A stretch of DNA of 64,000 bases from Schistocephalus solidus. Lineage: Eukaryota; Platyhelminthes; Cestoda; Diphyllobothriidea; Diphyllobothriidae. The stretch lies in NCBI GenBank assembly GCA_017591395.1, contig WEDG01000792.1:62001-126000 (forward strand), given 5' to 3'. A program made the position numbers and the translations under genes. Under the pieces are notes generated by a model. The model was not told where the DNA came from, searched no databases, and worked only from the letters and a program-made list of their open reading frames with translations. Of the stretch, positions 1-14,002 are shown piece after piece. How positions within the stretch are numbered: the stretch's first letter is position 1; each line of letters begins with the position of its first letter.

Positions 1-551
1 CATGAAAATGAGGACATTTTTTCAATTTTACCTATTTAACATAAAATGGTTTGGTACCGAAGCCGTTTTTTATCTGCTAAAGCAACTATCTGCTCCTCAA
101 TCTTCTTTGGGTTTCACTATATTGCCGTCAATTGAGTATGCATACTGCGAAGAGCATTTAATTTCTTGCATGTATATACCATCCAAACTTACGTACTTTC
201 CTTTTCTAGACTCTGCAGTCGCAGATCGGTAAGTCTGCTTAGACCGATTACTTCATATGGCCCACAAACAAATCATGAACATTGGAATTTTCCCCGAAAT
301 GTTTGTTTTGAGACATTAATGCGACCACTGACAAGTTCAAACTCAGCTTTCAAAATAAATCAATGAATTTTGCGTTGGTTTATACTCATGTATCGTTAAT
401 AACCAATGAAAGAACTAACCACTTCACCTGAATCCGTTGGCGCAGGCCAGTTTCTCAATATTTCCTCTGAATTTTGTCGGAAAAGCCTATCTTTTCAAAT
501 CACCCTTCCTCTCATATTAAATTGTTCTGCGAATTTATAGATCTCGTACAG

Positions 552-757
552 GTGCCCACAACATGGATTCCACAGACAATTGAAACCATCAAGGTAATAT
601 TCACTGTTGTTTGAAATGGTCAGTATTTCCGAGCGTCTTTAATGAGCCGCTGTATTTTGAGAGTGGCGAACGGAAAGCTGACAGCTTGGCTAAGTCATGA
701 CTGGCCTCCCAAACACAAAACGTTTTTGAATGACTGCATTTCGCGGCTGTCTGAAAG
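552..757 (+). CDS. Possible upstream DH-domain exons with a 30-nt intron (tentative)
   Basis: Two candidate exons. 552-593 follows an AG and reads VPTTWIPQTIETIK up to GTAATA. 624-757 starts after CAG, is open for 45 codons (contains NGKLTAWLSHDWPP and FLNDCISRLSER) and ends before GTTTGA. The gap between them is only 30 nt and contains an in-frame stop, so it would have to be spliced. QTIETI resembles the QQIETI element of the BCR DH domain, and the second exon could be the following helices, but similarity is weak. A further exon must lie between 757 and 1042, because 757 ends in phase 2 while 1042 begins in phase 0. Inference only. Confidence 0.3.
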
Positions 758-1041
758 GTTTGAAATCTAAAGTCGAACTGAAGAAATTAAATGTATTAGC
801 TACAAAATTTGTTGAAAATTAATTTCTTCAGTTGTCTAAATTAATTATCCACTGGATGAGTTATTTAAGCCTAATTTCCTTCCTTAAGAATTAGTTCGCT
901 TAAGCACCTATTGCTCCCATATCCCAGCTATGTGCACATTGTCATGCAACCGGAGAATAATTCTGACTCAGAAAGCACTTATATTGGAGCATATTACAAT
1001 TTTCTAGATCCAACCCTTTATCATGAGCATCTTTTTCACAG

Positions 1042-1170
1042 CGTTTGAAGAAGGCGATTCCTGACAATTGTCCGGAAAAGATGAGGCTGATTTTAGCCGA
1101 GGAGGAATTATTTACTATCTCCAACAATTTAAATGAATTTGCTACGAAGCTTGTCGTTCGTAAAGAACCG
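1042..1170 (+). CDS. BCR-like exon: C-terminal helices of the DH (RhoGEF) domain
   Basis: 43 codons, phase 0 at both ends, after the acceptor TTTTTCACAG and before the donor GTAGGT. The peptide begins [14 protein letters not shown] and continues through a helix containing [10 protein letters not shown]. It aligns in position and pattern with the BCR segment running from the LLKHTP stretch to the SSINEEI helix at the end of the DH domain. This is the first exon I can place with reasonable confidence; the rest of the DH domain is upstream. Confidence 0.65.
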
Positions 1171-4100
1171 GTAGGTTGCTTTATTCTCTTCCCTTACTTT
1201 AAATTTTTATTTTTGACCTCTGAAACTTCTACGGGTTGATTTTCGGCGAGGCAAACAGTACAAGAATTGTACTAGAGGAATTTCATTTGTCGCTGGGGTT
1301 CTTAAACATTGTAAGACCAAAATTTGTAAATAATTCTCCGGAGGAAAATGCTACTGAGCATGAATGCACCGTAGGCAGCAGATTTTTTGTCTCATTTAAT
1401 ATTACGTGGAATTCTGAATTTCCTTTGACCCAGCTGTGAAAAATTCAGTGGCTTCGGTGGGATTCGATTCCACCAGAGCAGGGGGAAGGCTTTAATGTAG
1501 CCAGCGCTCTAACCACATGAGCTACTAAACCCCAACGGAATTCGTGAGTTCACAGTTATTTGTGTCAAGTTACCAGCCCAGTCTACCGAAAAGCGTTTTC
1601 GATAGGAAAAGCCTACTAAAGCAGTGTTGTGAGATTAAGTATCGGACAGTATACTCTTAGTATAATTCTGTCATGCCATGATGATGACTTTTGTAAGGTT
1701 TCTTTCCGTCTGCCTTCAGAAATTACATACTCAGAGAAAAGGTTAAATATGAAGTATGCATTTTCTTCTTGATTTTTATGCCTTTATAAATTTAAATATA
1801 TTTGTTTAGGACAAATGCACATATCTATTCGTTCTAATACTAATTTAGTAGTAAATTACGTCTGATTGAATTTTTATACTTTACAAAAAGTATTATTTTG
1901 TTTTAAAATTCTAAATATGAGCTTCTTACGGTCGAGTTATATGAATTCAGAAAGCATCGTATTTTTCCATTTATTAATGCCGCTCGTAAAGTGAAACATT
2001 TGATCCGTATTCTTTGCAAGATCCTAAAAGCCCTAAATAACAACTTCTTAATAAGAGTTTCTTACATGGGAAGTAAACAGCTTGTAGTTTGGAAACCGTG
2101 AATGCAGTTGTAACATCAGGTTTGGATCAAAATCAATCCAGAATTTATTAATGTTTTTGAATTTAAAGATATATTTTCTTCTAGCATTAATATTTAAGAT
2201 GTTATTTTCTACCATTTTTTTGCAAGAAAGAATAGTTTTATGCATGTTCTTTTAAAAAGTATATTTTAATTTATAAGGGTACTAAAGATTATTTTCAAAA
2301 TGCATGCTACTTAAGTAGACATCTTTTGCTAAATTCAGTGTTAAAAGGCAGCCATTAAGAAGATTGTCAAAAAGTTGAAATCCTGGCTTGACACAAATAT
2401 GTTGGAGACCCCGACCGAACTCCTCCACTTAGTTTGTATATGGGTTAAGCTAACCGCCTAGAATCCAGCAGACGACTATAAATACAAGCCAAAGTTCAAT
2501 GACCTTCCCAACCCATATTTGGTGTTGAGCCTCAGTTTGGCCAAAGCAATCGGGCACTAAGGGAGCACTTAGGCAAATGCAGCTTTTCAACGCCAATGCC
2601 GATGATTCAGATGGCAGAGCAATCATCAGACTAACCTCCAACATGGATGAAGAATGTTTAGCGGATAACGAACCGCTTGCCAGCCATCAAGCAATTAGCT
2701 CACTAGAGGACCGTCACCTTCGATGAATGGTGTGCCGTTAATTGCCATAGGCATGTAGAAGCATAGCGACTGCATCCTATAAATATGGAAACTCACTGTG
2801 TACGCAGTACCCGTATCTGATACTGTCTCTGAAGATGGGTTCGAGTTGGATTCCGAAACGTCCGGCGAATAAAGCTCTTGCCCCAACGATCACATCTGTC
2901 TCTTCTCAGACGACTATCAAACCTTCTGCTTTATTAGTGCTTTTGCCCAATTAAAATAATTCAACCGACTGGATTGGGAAAATTCGGCAGTTTCGGTGAG
3001 ATTTGAACGGACATCAGCAAGGGCTAGGCTTGAATACAGCATTGGTCGAGTTGGGCGTGTAACTGCATACATTTGAATACATTTGTGCCACTCAGTAGGC
3101 AGCCCGCGTATCTCAGGTGGCTAGGGCGTGCAGTGTATGCAAACCTCAACCTTGTTGTAGGTTCAAATCCCACACAAAGCAAATGGTGTACTGATGATCG
3201 GTAACCGCTAAACAGCTATCTGCGTCTCGCTATTGAAAAGTCGGGTTAGCACATTTTACATTAGATAAGGTATCTAAAACGCGCGTAAACTGATACGTTC
3301 AGCGTGTAGCATTGGATTTCCACGGGGATATACTTTAATCCTAACGATCTTATTCCAAAAAGATCACCTCCTAAGTATGTCTGTCGTCGTTTGCTCCTCA
3401 AACAAAGTATATTTTCATGCAAGAATTTGGTCAAACTCCACTTTTACGGACGTTTTGTAGAAAATAATGTCTTCATCTCTTTGAAAAATCTGAATGTGAT
3501 TGTTTTCAAAACCCCATAATCCACGAGGTTCAGATCAATATATTTGTATACTAAAATACTCTGAGTAACCGATCTCATGCAAAGTTAGTCAAATTTCTGT
3601 GATTCGTTTGCGATTAAGGAGGATTATTTAAGTGGAATTGTAATATTAACTATCATACAGCCTAAGGCGAAGATAAACGTACATGGGAGATGCAGCTTTC
3701 TAATGCTGTGCTTTCCGGTGTCCAGCAAAAACAAAAATGGGTAAAATGACTACTTAGGTAGGATGCATTTTTTCTATTGAATTTTGTCGCCCTTTTAAAT
3801 TTAAATACATTTTCCGGAAAGTTAAGCAAACGTATTCGTCCTTGTTAGCATTTTGTTAAAAACATTTTTCCATGCTCTTTACGTAAAGGAAGGGTTTATT
3901 TAGGTTTAAAAAGATGTTTCCAATTGCGGAATATTCGTGAGCTGGATCTGTCGCAGCGTTTACGTATAGGGTTTTCAGTCTAAAATCTGCATGAATTCTT
4001 GGTAAGTAAAACCAAACATTGCTCTATGCCGTCAAGAAGGTACCGTATAGCTGCATTACTAAAAGGACGGATAGGAAACTAGTCGAATGGACAATGTACG

Positions 4101-5549
4101 GTCGTAAAAAATCTCATAATTAGAAATATTTATGAAAAACAAAATAAAACTTTTGTTCAAGCATAAAATTTAAAGACGAAGTGATTTTGTATCATCTGAA
4201 AGTAAGAAAGGATATTTTGTGCATGATTCGTATAAATCATACTTGAATTTACAAGAACAGTGAAAATGAATATAAAAATGCACGCTACTTAGGATATCAT
4301 TTTTTTACCAATTACGGTTTTCGCAAGCGGCCGAAAAGCCGTGAATTCCAAAGCCAGCATCCTACCGTGTCTTCAGTAGCCTCGCAAAAGGATGCACAGT
4401 TGTTAATTTTACAACCCTGTTTAAATGATCCTTCGTCATCGTTAAGGCATATGAGAATTTGGATTAACGTTGCATGAAATTGGTCATTCATTGTATATAG
4501 GCTTATTGATTCTAATGATGAAGCAGGTCAGCTACTCCATGTGTTACAACACTATATAAAGTAGACAATTTTTAAGTGATCAAAATGAGTAAGTTTGCCC
4601 AGTACGCAATATTTGGAAACAATATTCAAACTCCTAAATTGCTGGACTAGAGAATTATAAAGAGACATCTACCTCCAAGTCCTGTGAAAGTACCGAAAAA
4701 ACGCTTACAATAAAGTAATATTGTAGCGTTTTTTGAACCCGTATGCGCATGTATATAAGCTCATTGAAGCGATAAGAACACATATTACTCATGGGCTAAT
4801 TTGTGTGCCCTGTGGGTTCAACATGGTAGGCTAACAAGTGTTAACTTCGGGACCACCATCCACCTTATAGTAATTGTCATTCATTTTTTGGGTTTTTTAT
4901 TGTTGTGAATTCACTTATGCTGTCCTTCTGTCTGTCAAGTGATTCGAAACGATCACTTTCCTAAGTGAAAACTTTAGATATCAGTGCATTTATCCAGAAA
5001 AATGTACAACCTACAGATTACTTTGTAATCTAGCCTAAAAAGATAGGTAATTTAGGAACAGGATGTTCAGTTTAGGAAGTATTGCACTTCATTGAACGGC
5101 ACTAGAGAGTCCTCCTGAAGTGTGCATCTGGCAACTAAAGGTCATGGGATGCAACCGAAAGCGTCATCGAAGCAACGAAAATTTATCGCATTTTCTGAAT
5201 TTTATGGCGTCTTTCTCTTCCTTTTTCCCTATTTTCAAAGATCAAAACCTCCTTGGTTGTCGAACTCAAGTCAAGTTCCACGGGCGAACGGAAGTTAAGG
5301 ACACTGTTCCTTTTCGACGACCTTCTTGTGAGCGCTCACCAGAGGGTCATCGTATTCCGCAAGTAGGCCTTTCAGTTTGCAACGCACATGTCCCTTTTAT
5401 TACGCAAAATTTGTTTTTATCTGTAAATCAGTCAAGCAACTTAAGTGGCGGGATTCCGTGCAGATTTATAGGGGTTTATATGCGGCATCTTACTAAGGAT
5501 TATCATTCTCCATGCTGCATGAAATTTTGATTTTCTGTAGTCCGCAAGA

Positions 5550-5619
<70 letters not shown>

Positions 5620-8600
5620 CTGGCAGGGCTCTAGAGTTAACCCCAAGGCACAACGGGACGAGATAGTCCTGTAACCAATCGGTTAGTGCCCAACTACCGA
5701 TTGGTAACAGGACTCACTCGTCCCGTTGTGCCTTGGGGTTAACTTTAGAGCCTCGCCAGTACCTTCTCTTAATCATCTATAATTTACATTTTTACATTAC
5801 TGACCCATTATCTGATGAGATACAAAAGACTGTTAAGAAAATGTATGTTTCGCCTAAAACATTTGCGTTGGTAAAGAATGCAAGTAGTACTTCTTCAGTA
5901 ATCCTATTGTCTTAAACAATAACGATTCTTACATTGCTAAAGTTTGCCCTGTTGCGGACATAAATATCGCAGACATGAGAGGAACGTTTGACGTGCAAAG
6001 TGTTCTTTCAAGCAAGTCACTGAAAAGATACATAAATACAGCAAAGTCACTTACATCTTTATCGTGAGTATTCTGCATACAAAATTGTCTAGTTAATGGT
6101 GTTTTAGGAGATTTTAATAATTACTGCGACCTTTTTATTAAATTATAAACATCTATGGGATTCACACCTACAAGTCTGTCAAGTTTTTCACAACTAGGTC
6201 TACCGAATTAGTATAGTTTCGGCGAAATAATATTTGAAGGCACAAGGTTGCGAAATGATCCGCCACTCACCTCTTACAGAGCTAATTGCTTATCATTCAT
6301 CCAATTCATACGTGTTTCTCCAGAGAAATTTTAAATTGTCCATCAAAGTAGGCCATCAGAATCTTTGGCTTTTTGTCACACTCATCTGCAAACAACAAAG
6401 TTGGCTAATTTTTGTGCACACTTGTACAAATTATAGGCTTATCAAACTGCTAAATCGTTTTTACCTGTCTTTTCGTCAGAACTCTTAGAATTGTGGTGTT
6501 GCTGCGCAGCAATTCGGATTTATTCTGAAACATTTACATTATGAGATTAAGAAAATATGATGATCCTTGAAAGATCGCTTATAATAGTACCCTCCCATCC
6601 AGGAACTGCACAAACAAGGGAACTCTGAGTCCTGCCCTTACTCCAATAGCCGCATATTCGAAGAACTCTGAGTGCAACCTGTGTATTTAGCCTTACAAAA
6701 TTTAGTTTTCTTTTACTATTGACTCTTGTTATTTAAGCCGAATGCTTCATCGTCATACCGAAAAGTATATTTTAAAATACGCTAATTTCAAACAGGCACT
6801 TTACTGAGGCGGATGGGGACAAACCTGCGGACGCCTCAGAAATCCTGCTCGACAGTGAGACGATGTCCACATTCTCGGAAAAGTCCGATCCAGTTTCCCT
6901 GCAGATGCGAACACGAAGCATCAGTCGCTATGAGGTTAAGTGGTTCCTTCCACTAGATCAGCTGGACAGCCTGCGAACGGATGGCTTGGGTAATAGTTGA
7001 CTGCCATTTAATGAAACTGTTGTGTAGAGGTTAGTCATAACGAACCAAAAATAAGGTCAAATGTTTATTTGAAATTAGCTGAATCTAAGTGGACCCATTT
7101 CAGACGTAGTGCATGTTTTGCACTGGCCACTCAGGTGCATTGCAATTACCTGACGGTTCAACTTATTGTACTCAATCACAGACGCCTTTCACGTTATCTT
7201 ATTTTGCGCAACCAAGAATACTATCCCGAATTTTACTCGTCTTATGTTTCTATCCAATTTAGTTTTCAGCTACCTTTCCGCATCACACTGCTGAGAGAAA
7301 TGTTTTATTCTTTTAAAAAAATTCTTAATAGGACTTGCTTATGTAGCCCCCAACAGCATATGGGAACACAAAACGCCGTTAAAATGGGTGGACTTGTGCT
7401 AAATTCCAGGGAAATTATGACTTGGTTCAAAGTTTTAGTTAGAGTTAAAGGCGGGGTTTATATTAAGATAACAGTTGAAATAAGGGTGGGCTTAGTTTTA
7501 AGTTTTTGATACGGGAATATTTAGTCTTCCTGTAATTAACCGCAAGACTATATGCATTACACAGAAGTAATATTTGTGTGTCCTGTCGGAAGAATCCCTA
7601 TGAGTAATTCCGCTTCATTTCTTGCAAAATGCCACCGGTCAACCTATCTTATTTCAAAGAGCACATTTTGGGCTAGTTACCTCGGTAGCATAAACTACGC
7701 GCAATTGTATGCCGATGAGTACTATGTACGAAATCAGTGAAACCTTCGCGAACAATATATAGTTTACTTCGGAGGCCTTTTTTGTCAGCCTATTTTCGCC
7801 TTTTCAATCGGTAGCTATGGTTGATAATTAGGAAAGGGTAGAGAAAAGTATTTAGGGTGATCCTGGCTGTTATGTTTGTCAACTTTTATCTCAGATTTTT
7901 GGCAAATTGTGCTGTTTGTATGCCAGCTATTGAAGGCTCTCGGATGTGGAGCGTTATTGAGTTTGGAGGCTTGATAGGTAGGCCGTTTAGCTGGTTGTTT
8001 TTTGTGCTATTCTAGAGCGTTCTTGGCCTCGGATACTGCAGTTTGGCTACATTGAATCCGCGAGGAGACCCTTTTCCTTTCTTTTTTCTTAATAGATTTG
8101 ACAGTCAACCCGCGCCACGGGCTGTATGAACCGATCAACCAGCCCTGCGTCACTTGTAAACGCATTAATAGAATGCAACCATCAAAATTTTAAATCCGGC
8201 TACCTGCCGGGAATTTTTTTTCCTCTGAGATTACAGTAGGGTTCTCTTAGATAAGCGGATTTCTTTTTACTTTAGGTGGGTCACCTATCTACGCATTTTT
8301 GACACAGGAGCCTCTTGCTTAATGACCAAAGTTATGTAAGAGGAAAGCATATCTGTGAATGTACGTGATCGTAAGCACCAACCCAGCTAGTTAACATTTC
8401 ATCCAGGTGCAATGTGGCGTAGTTTGCATGTTTCTCGCAACTTTGAATTCTGAACACAACTGCCGCCTGAACTCAGCCCTATTGTAATTTGAGATCTTCA
8501 CTTTATCTGCAGTGAGGTAAAATTTACTAACACTTGAGAGTTGCGACCATTATGTCTTCAAAAAATCTAGTTTTTCGTTTCCGCCTTCAAATAAAGTTGA

Positions 8601-11600
8601 CGGTGTGAAAGAGTGTGTCAGTGTGATCTGTCGGAGAAAAGGCAAATTCTTTAATGTATGCTTGGTGCAGAGGTTTTCTAAAACCTGACGACAGGCATGC
8701 AGCAAGTTACCCAATCATCAGGCATTTAAGCAAAACCATTTAGAATGAGGAATTTGTCTTAAATTTCTCTCCTTGTTCTCAAGGAAATGTACCAACACTG
8801 GCAGAATAACATTGCTCAAATAAACTGGAATAGCCATTTATGACTTACTATCTGCCATATCGGCATACCCAACCTGTGACCTGTTAGTTAGAAGTTCAAC
8901 GCCCTAGCCATTTAGACATGGATTCGTTCTGTCTGCTGCGATCGAGCATATTAGAAATGTGCGGGAGACGCTCATCGATCGCGTTACTGGACATATTCGT
9001 CCCGTAACGCGATCGATGCAAACATCTCCACCATTGTGATATCATTCTTGATTACTGGTTGGCACATCGACTTATTGCATTATGAAAATGAAAGGCCAAT
9101 TATTTTTGTCCTAACGGTACCCTGTCCCGCTCGAGCATTCTAGCCCGAATTTATGAATCTTTAGCCTTTGATGATGAGGCGCTGCGCGAACGTTTAATCT
9201 GCATTGAAAACCTAAAATCAAAGATAAAGGATGTTCGGGCTGAATTAGAAGAGGAACGTCGAAATGCTGACAAGGAGGTACGTTTATGATGTACATGTCG
9301 GACCTAATATATGCAAGAAATGTTTTTGCATATGTTACTCCTCCACCGTTTATGACAGAATGACCCCTTGCATTTTAGTCTAAACGACAAAAGTTCAAAG
9401 CCCCGAAGATCCACAGGCTCCGTTCAACTCTTTATGGTTTGGTGAGTATTTGAGCGTATGATTTTTGAATTGGCAAATTTGACCTATTTTGAGCCCACAT
9501 GAATAGTATATATTTCAATTTTGATTTCTCCATTTGGGTCTTTTAAGGCTTTTTACTTGGCATTTAACTGCTGAATAACCTAAAGAAACTAAAGACTTGC
9601 CGACATTTCGTCCATCAAATAAATAAAAGCCTGCGTAATCGCATTACGGGTATCGGGGCACTTACCTCTGTAGATGTCGATATCGTGATTTTTCATTTAT
9701 ATGTACGATTAATAGTTAAAAAAATGGTTTGAGATTGATTTAGCTGCTTCCGTACTCCAGGTCATGGTAGACGCTTACCGGTAGAGCTCTTTGAAAGAGT
9801 TCTGTTTCTGAAGAAATTCAATCTCGGTTAGATCCTGCTACTAGATGAGTTATTTCAATACCAATAGACGCCTATTGTACCAGCCTAGTCGAAATTAAAT
9901 AACTCCCTTTTGCCCATGCTTTCCGTTGGACTTTTTGCATACCAAAATTCAATGAAGCTTCCTGATTTTTCTACTTCTACGTATAGGTTATTGAAAAGAG
10001 TTTCTATAGATAAGTTCGATCATACTCCAGCTTCCTAATGTCATATTTTGCAGCCTTTAGCCTTCTTAATTCGAAGTCTTGCATACGCTTCCAGCTTGGT
10101 ATTCATGACCTCAAACGGAAGTTTTCCGAGCTCCTGTTTCAAAAGTTAAATTTATTTTTTTTGCTTAAGGCAGGCCGCACATTTATCGTAGTAATCTGCA
10201 CGTACAATCCATCATCCTATTTTTTTTAATCGTCCCTAAGGAAAAAGCATTTTTCCTCTTGCGAAAGTGAGCTCATCGTCATGAAGCGGTCATCGCTTTA
10301 CACTCAACCAATCCTTGAGTTTGCAGCCCGGAAATTGAGGCAACAGTGACTTATGACAAAAAAATCCAGGAATGGCCATCCCGGTGTCAGTGGTCTTTGT
10401 CGGCAAACAATGCTAGGCTATTAAACTGATGGCTGATTGACAAACGCTACATATTTATCTCGTTTTTTCCCAACGCAGCTTCTTTCTGCGACGAATGGCA
10501 GTTCGAGCTTCGCAAAAGATGATGGCTACTTTCTGCCGGACTGCATAATGGGCGCAGAACGGCGATTTGCGCATTCAGTAGTTTATAATGAGACAGATTT
10601 ACACACCAGATAGCACACTCTCTCCCCTCACCCAGACGATCAGAAATGAGTTCGGACACGGTTACTTGCAACGCTAAACAGACGTCTGTGTGTGCCCTAT
10701 ACAGAACCAGGTTCCCGCACAATATAACAGGTTTCACAAAACATAGAGTGCGGGTCAGATCACATCTGAGTATTAGTACTTTAGAGCGCACATGAAGGAG
10801 GATTAAATTGCAGTCGGACTGTCAGTCTTTCAACCAATTATGCTATGCAACGGCCCACCAGACCTAGTGTCATCTTCTGAGTGCTAGAACGAGGCTGAGA
10901 ACTTTTACTCTCTTCGGAACTGCTGGAAATTTAGTTTATTTCCATGAAGTAGACTAACGTGTTGCTGAAAAAAGTCGTATGACGAGGAGCTATAGGGTGG
11001 TTGCCAATTGTTTTGATTCTACTTGTTAGTCTTGACTTGATGAACTGCTGTATATTTTCTTCCAAATATTAAGCAAGCCGAACTGGTTCTTCAAGCTCCA
11101 CGACTACCTCTCTTCCTCAATTCTACTGATGGTCGTACATTTTGTCTCCTTATGACTTCTGAACGTGAACGGATGGAGTGGAAGAAGCTCATAACTCAGG
11201 CGAAGCAATCTAAGGATCCTAACAAGGTTCTAGAAAAGCAACCTGTCTCCAAAAAGATGAGCACCCTTAAGTCACTCACTAGCCAACTGCCTTCATTTCG
11301 ACAGTCACCTAAACCGAAAGATCCTGTTACTCGCTTCACAAATAGTGAAGTGACATCCCTTGTCAATCACTGCAAGACGGTGAGTTTAGTTAATTCTGAA
11401 CTTTTATAGCTGCCAAACAGTCTTAGTGGCTCCATTTCTTTTGAAATTCACTGTTGCTTAGCCAAGATTAAATGGCCCATTTTGGAATTTCGGAACATAT
11501 ATTTGTTTTTTGTAGAATCCATCTCTCAAATTACGTTCATTTAATCTTCACATTGTATCGATACAAAACTATCTGGATTAAATCCATGAATATACAAGCG

Positions 11601-13955
11601 GCAGAAAATCTCGTCCTAAAAACTAAATAATTGCCAAACGTTATTTACCTCACGTGCTTTATCCTTGTTCATATTTTATTTGGAGTACATATTTTTCGAC
11701 AGGCCTTTTAGTAAATAACGGCCAACTAGGAAATGATTCGTTAGGCTGGGCCAATCGAGAACACTTTATTTAATTTTAAACGAAGTTTACTTCCTCGAAA
11801 AAGCCTGCTTATCATTGTAGAGATCGAAAATTTTAATAGTAGCTTTATGAGTCCGTCACGTCTTTAGCAATAAAAAGGAAAGTGTCCCAGTTGAAATGTG
11901 CCTTCTTTTGCACCCAAAAGGTCGTTCCCCTCAATCGACTGGGAAAAATAATAATCTCAGGTACGGAGTGTCTGACATTCTCCACCATTTATTGTAATCT
12001 TCACTGCTTTACTGTTCGGAAGCACGAGCAGTTAATCGCATCTTTGTCCTTCACCCATAACCTGCCTCATTTTTAAAGAGACGCGCAGAATATACCGCAG
12101 ATTTCCTAACTCACGTGCCTTACTTATACAGGAAATACTTGCTAACCACTCCCGCTGCAATCCCTCCGTCGATTATATTCGAATACGTTTGCATTCGAAT
12201 GCAAATAGGATATATCTGGATATCTTTATCTTACGGTGTGATAGATATAAGTGACAGCATGTCTCAGGCTCTCATATATGTATATATAACCGGCAAAGAC
12301 AAAGGAGACTGGAATGGCCATTTCTGGCTTACTAGCCGTCATCAGCCAGGCATACCCAACCCCAGGTGGTGCAGCGCCTGAGGCTCGAACTCGCGACCTG
12401 TTGGGCAGAAGTCCAACGCTCTTCCCACTGCACCACGAGCTTATTGTCTAGCCGGTTTCGATCAGGAATATTAACAATGGTACTTGGGTGCAGAAGAAGT
12501 GATGGTGTCATTCGATACTACTTCCCTCTTCTCCTCGATCACACAAGGCCTGGCAGTCGAACCGATCAACGAACTGCTCGAGAGCAAGTACGAGGAGACG
12601 GACGAGACGGTGAAATGGAGACATCTCATCCAACTCTTAAAATTCTGCCTAAAGACTTACTTCACTTTCGGAAGAACAACTTACGAGCAGGTCAAGGGGA
12701 TGCTAATGGGATCGCCACTCCAAGACTTCATCACAGTGGTAGTACTCCAAATAGTAGAGACCCTGATTTTGCAAACTACAAACCAAAATTCTGAACTTGG
12801 TATGTTGACGATACCTTCGTCATCCTCGAGCGGGAAATGGTCAAAGAATTTAATGACAGCTGGAATTCTGTTTTCCCTGACATTCAGTTTACAATGGAGG
12901 CAGATGCAAACAACCAACTGACGTTTCTAGACGTTCTCGTCCTTAAAATACCCAATGGGGACCTAAAAACGACGGTGTTTAGGAAAGCCACCAGTACCCA
13001 CCAAATCCTGAGCTACCACTACAAACACCCGTTATGCCACAAACGCAGTTGTATTCGAACACGATAAAAAAGGACTAAAACACACTTCAGCGAGCCAGCC
13101 GAAAGAAAGGCAAAACTGCGATACCTCCAATGCCTCTTCATGGCCAAAGGGTATCCCCGCAATTTCATTGAACGTAGCAGACAGTCCAGGCCAAGCCAAA
13201 GGCCAGCAACCGAACAGCCAAAGAGATGACTAGTGTCGCCAGGCATTGACGGCGTTTTGGATGTGGTCTCCCGTCTCCTAAAACCGCCGGGAACAACGTC
13301 AATCAATCGTTTCCTACGGCCTACCAAGCCCTCCGGACGAAGCTCAATGAACAAAAGAGCCAACACAAACATGAGCCTAACGTGCATCCAAACATTGGTG
13401 AGCCGATGGTGGACACGCACGCAATGGCAGCACAATCCAGACCCGAAGAAGGAACAGTTATCGCCTCGGCCAGCTCAACAACTTATCCGAAAGGTGTGAA
13501 AACACACGGAGCTGCGATCGCAACCAAGAGTAACAGCCTGGGACGGCAGCTTCGGTCGATGGGAGTACTGACGACTACTGCCAACGTGCAAACGCCGGCC
13601 CCCGACCAGATTGAGAACAAGACATCACCCGCCATCCTCCCGTCCACTACGGGCCCGGTGTACAGGCGAAGAATGATCACCAAGGGTGAAGCACCGCCAT
13701 ACTCATCAAGCAGCATGATGACTGAGGATCTCCACCCCCAACCCGGCCCTCTTCCACGCAAATTTGAAAGCCTTAGTAATCCCGTATTAACCTTAATGTT
13801 TCCACCTATAAATACGGTGAGGCGCGGTACATTTCTTACCTCCGACGATAAAATATTTTTTGATTTTGAAACGTCAGAACAATATAACCATGGTTTCCGT
13901 GATCGCCTCTTCTTCTTATTTATGTCCGGGAACGCGCATCTTCGCTTCTATTACC

Positions 13956-14002
<47 letters not shown>

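Noticed and set aside
210..228. 19-nt micro-exon candidate between TTTTCTAG and GTAAGT
   Set aside because: Good splice signals but too short to match any part of the DH domain.
5120..5530. 136-codon plus-strand open frame
   Set aside because: Shadow of the PH exon at 5241-5362, whose real frame ([12 protein letters not shown]) is another one. No domain in the longer frame.
5441..5653. Poly(Ile-Tyr) open frames here and at 13958, 17867, 39993 and 56334
   Set aside because: Translations of (AT)n microsatellites.
7069..7509. 146-codon open frame in an intron
   Set aside because: No recognisable domain, skewed composition, and inside the intron between two exons that join in phase.
10447..10791. 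114-codon minus-strand open frame
   Set aside because: No domain, no splice context, opposite strand within an intron.
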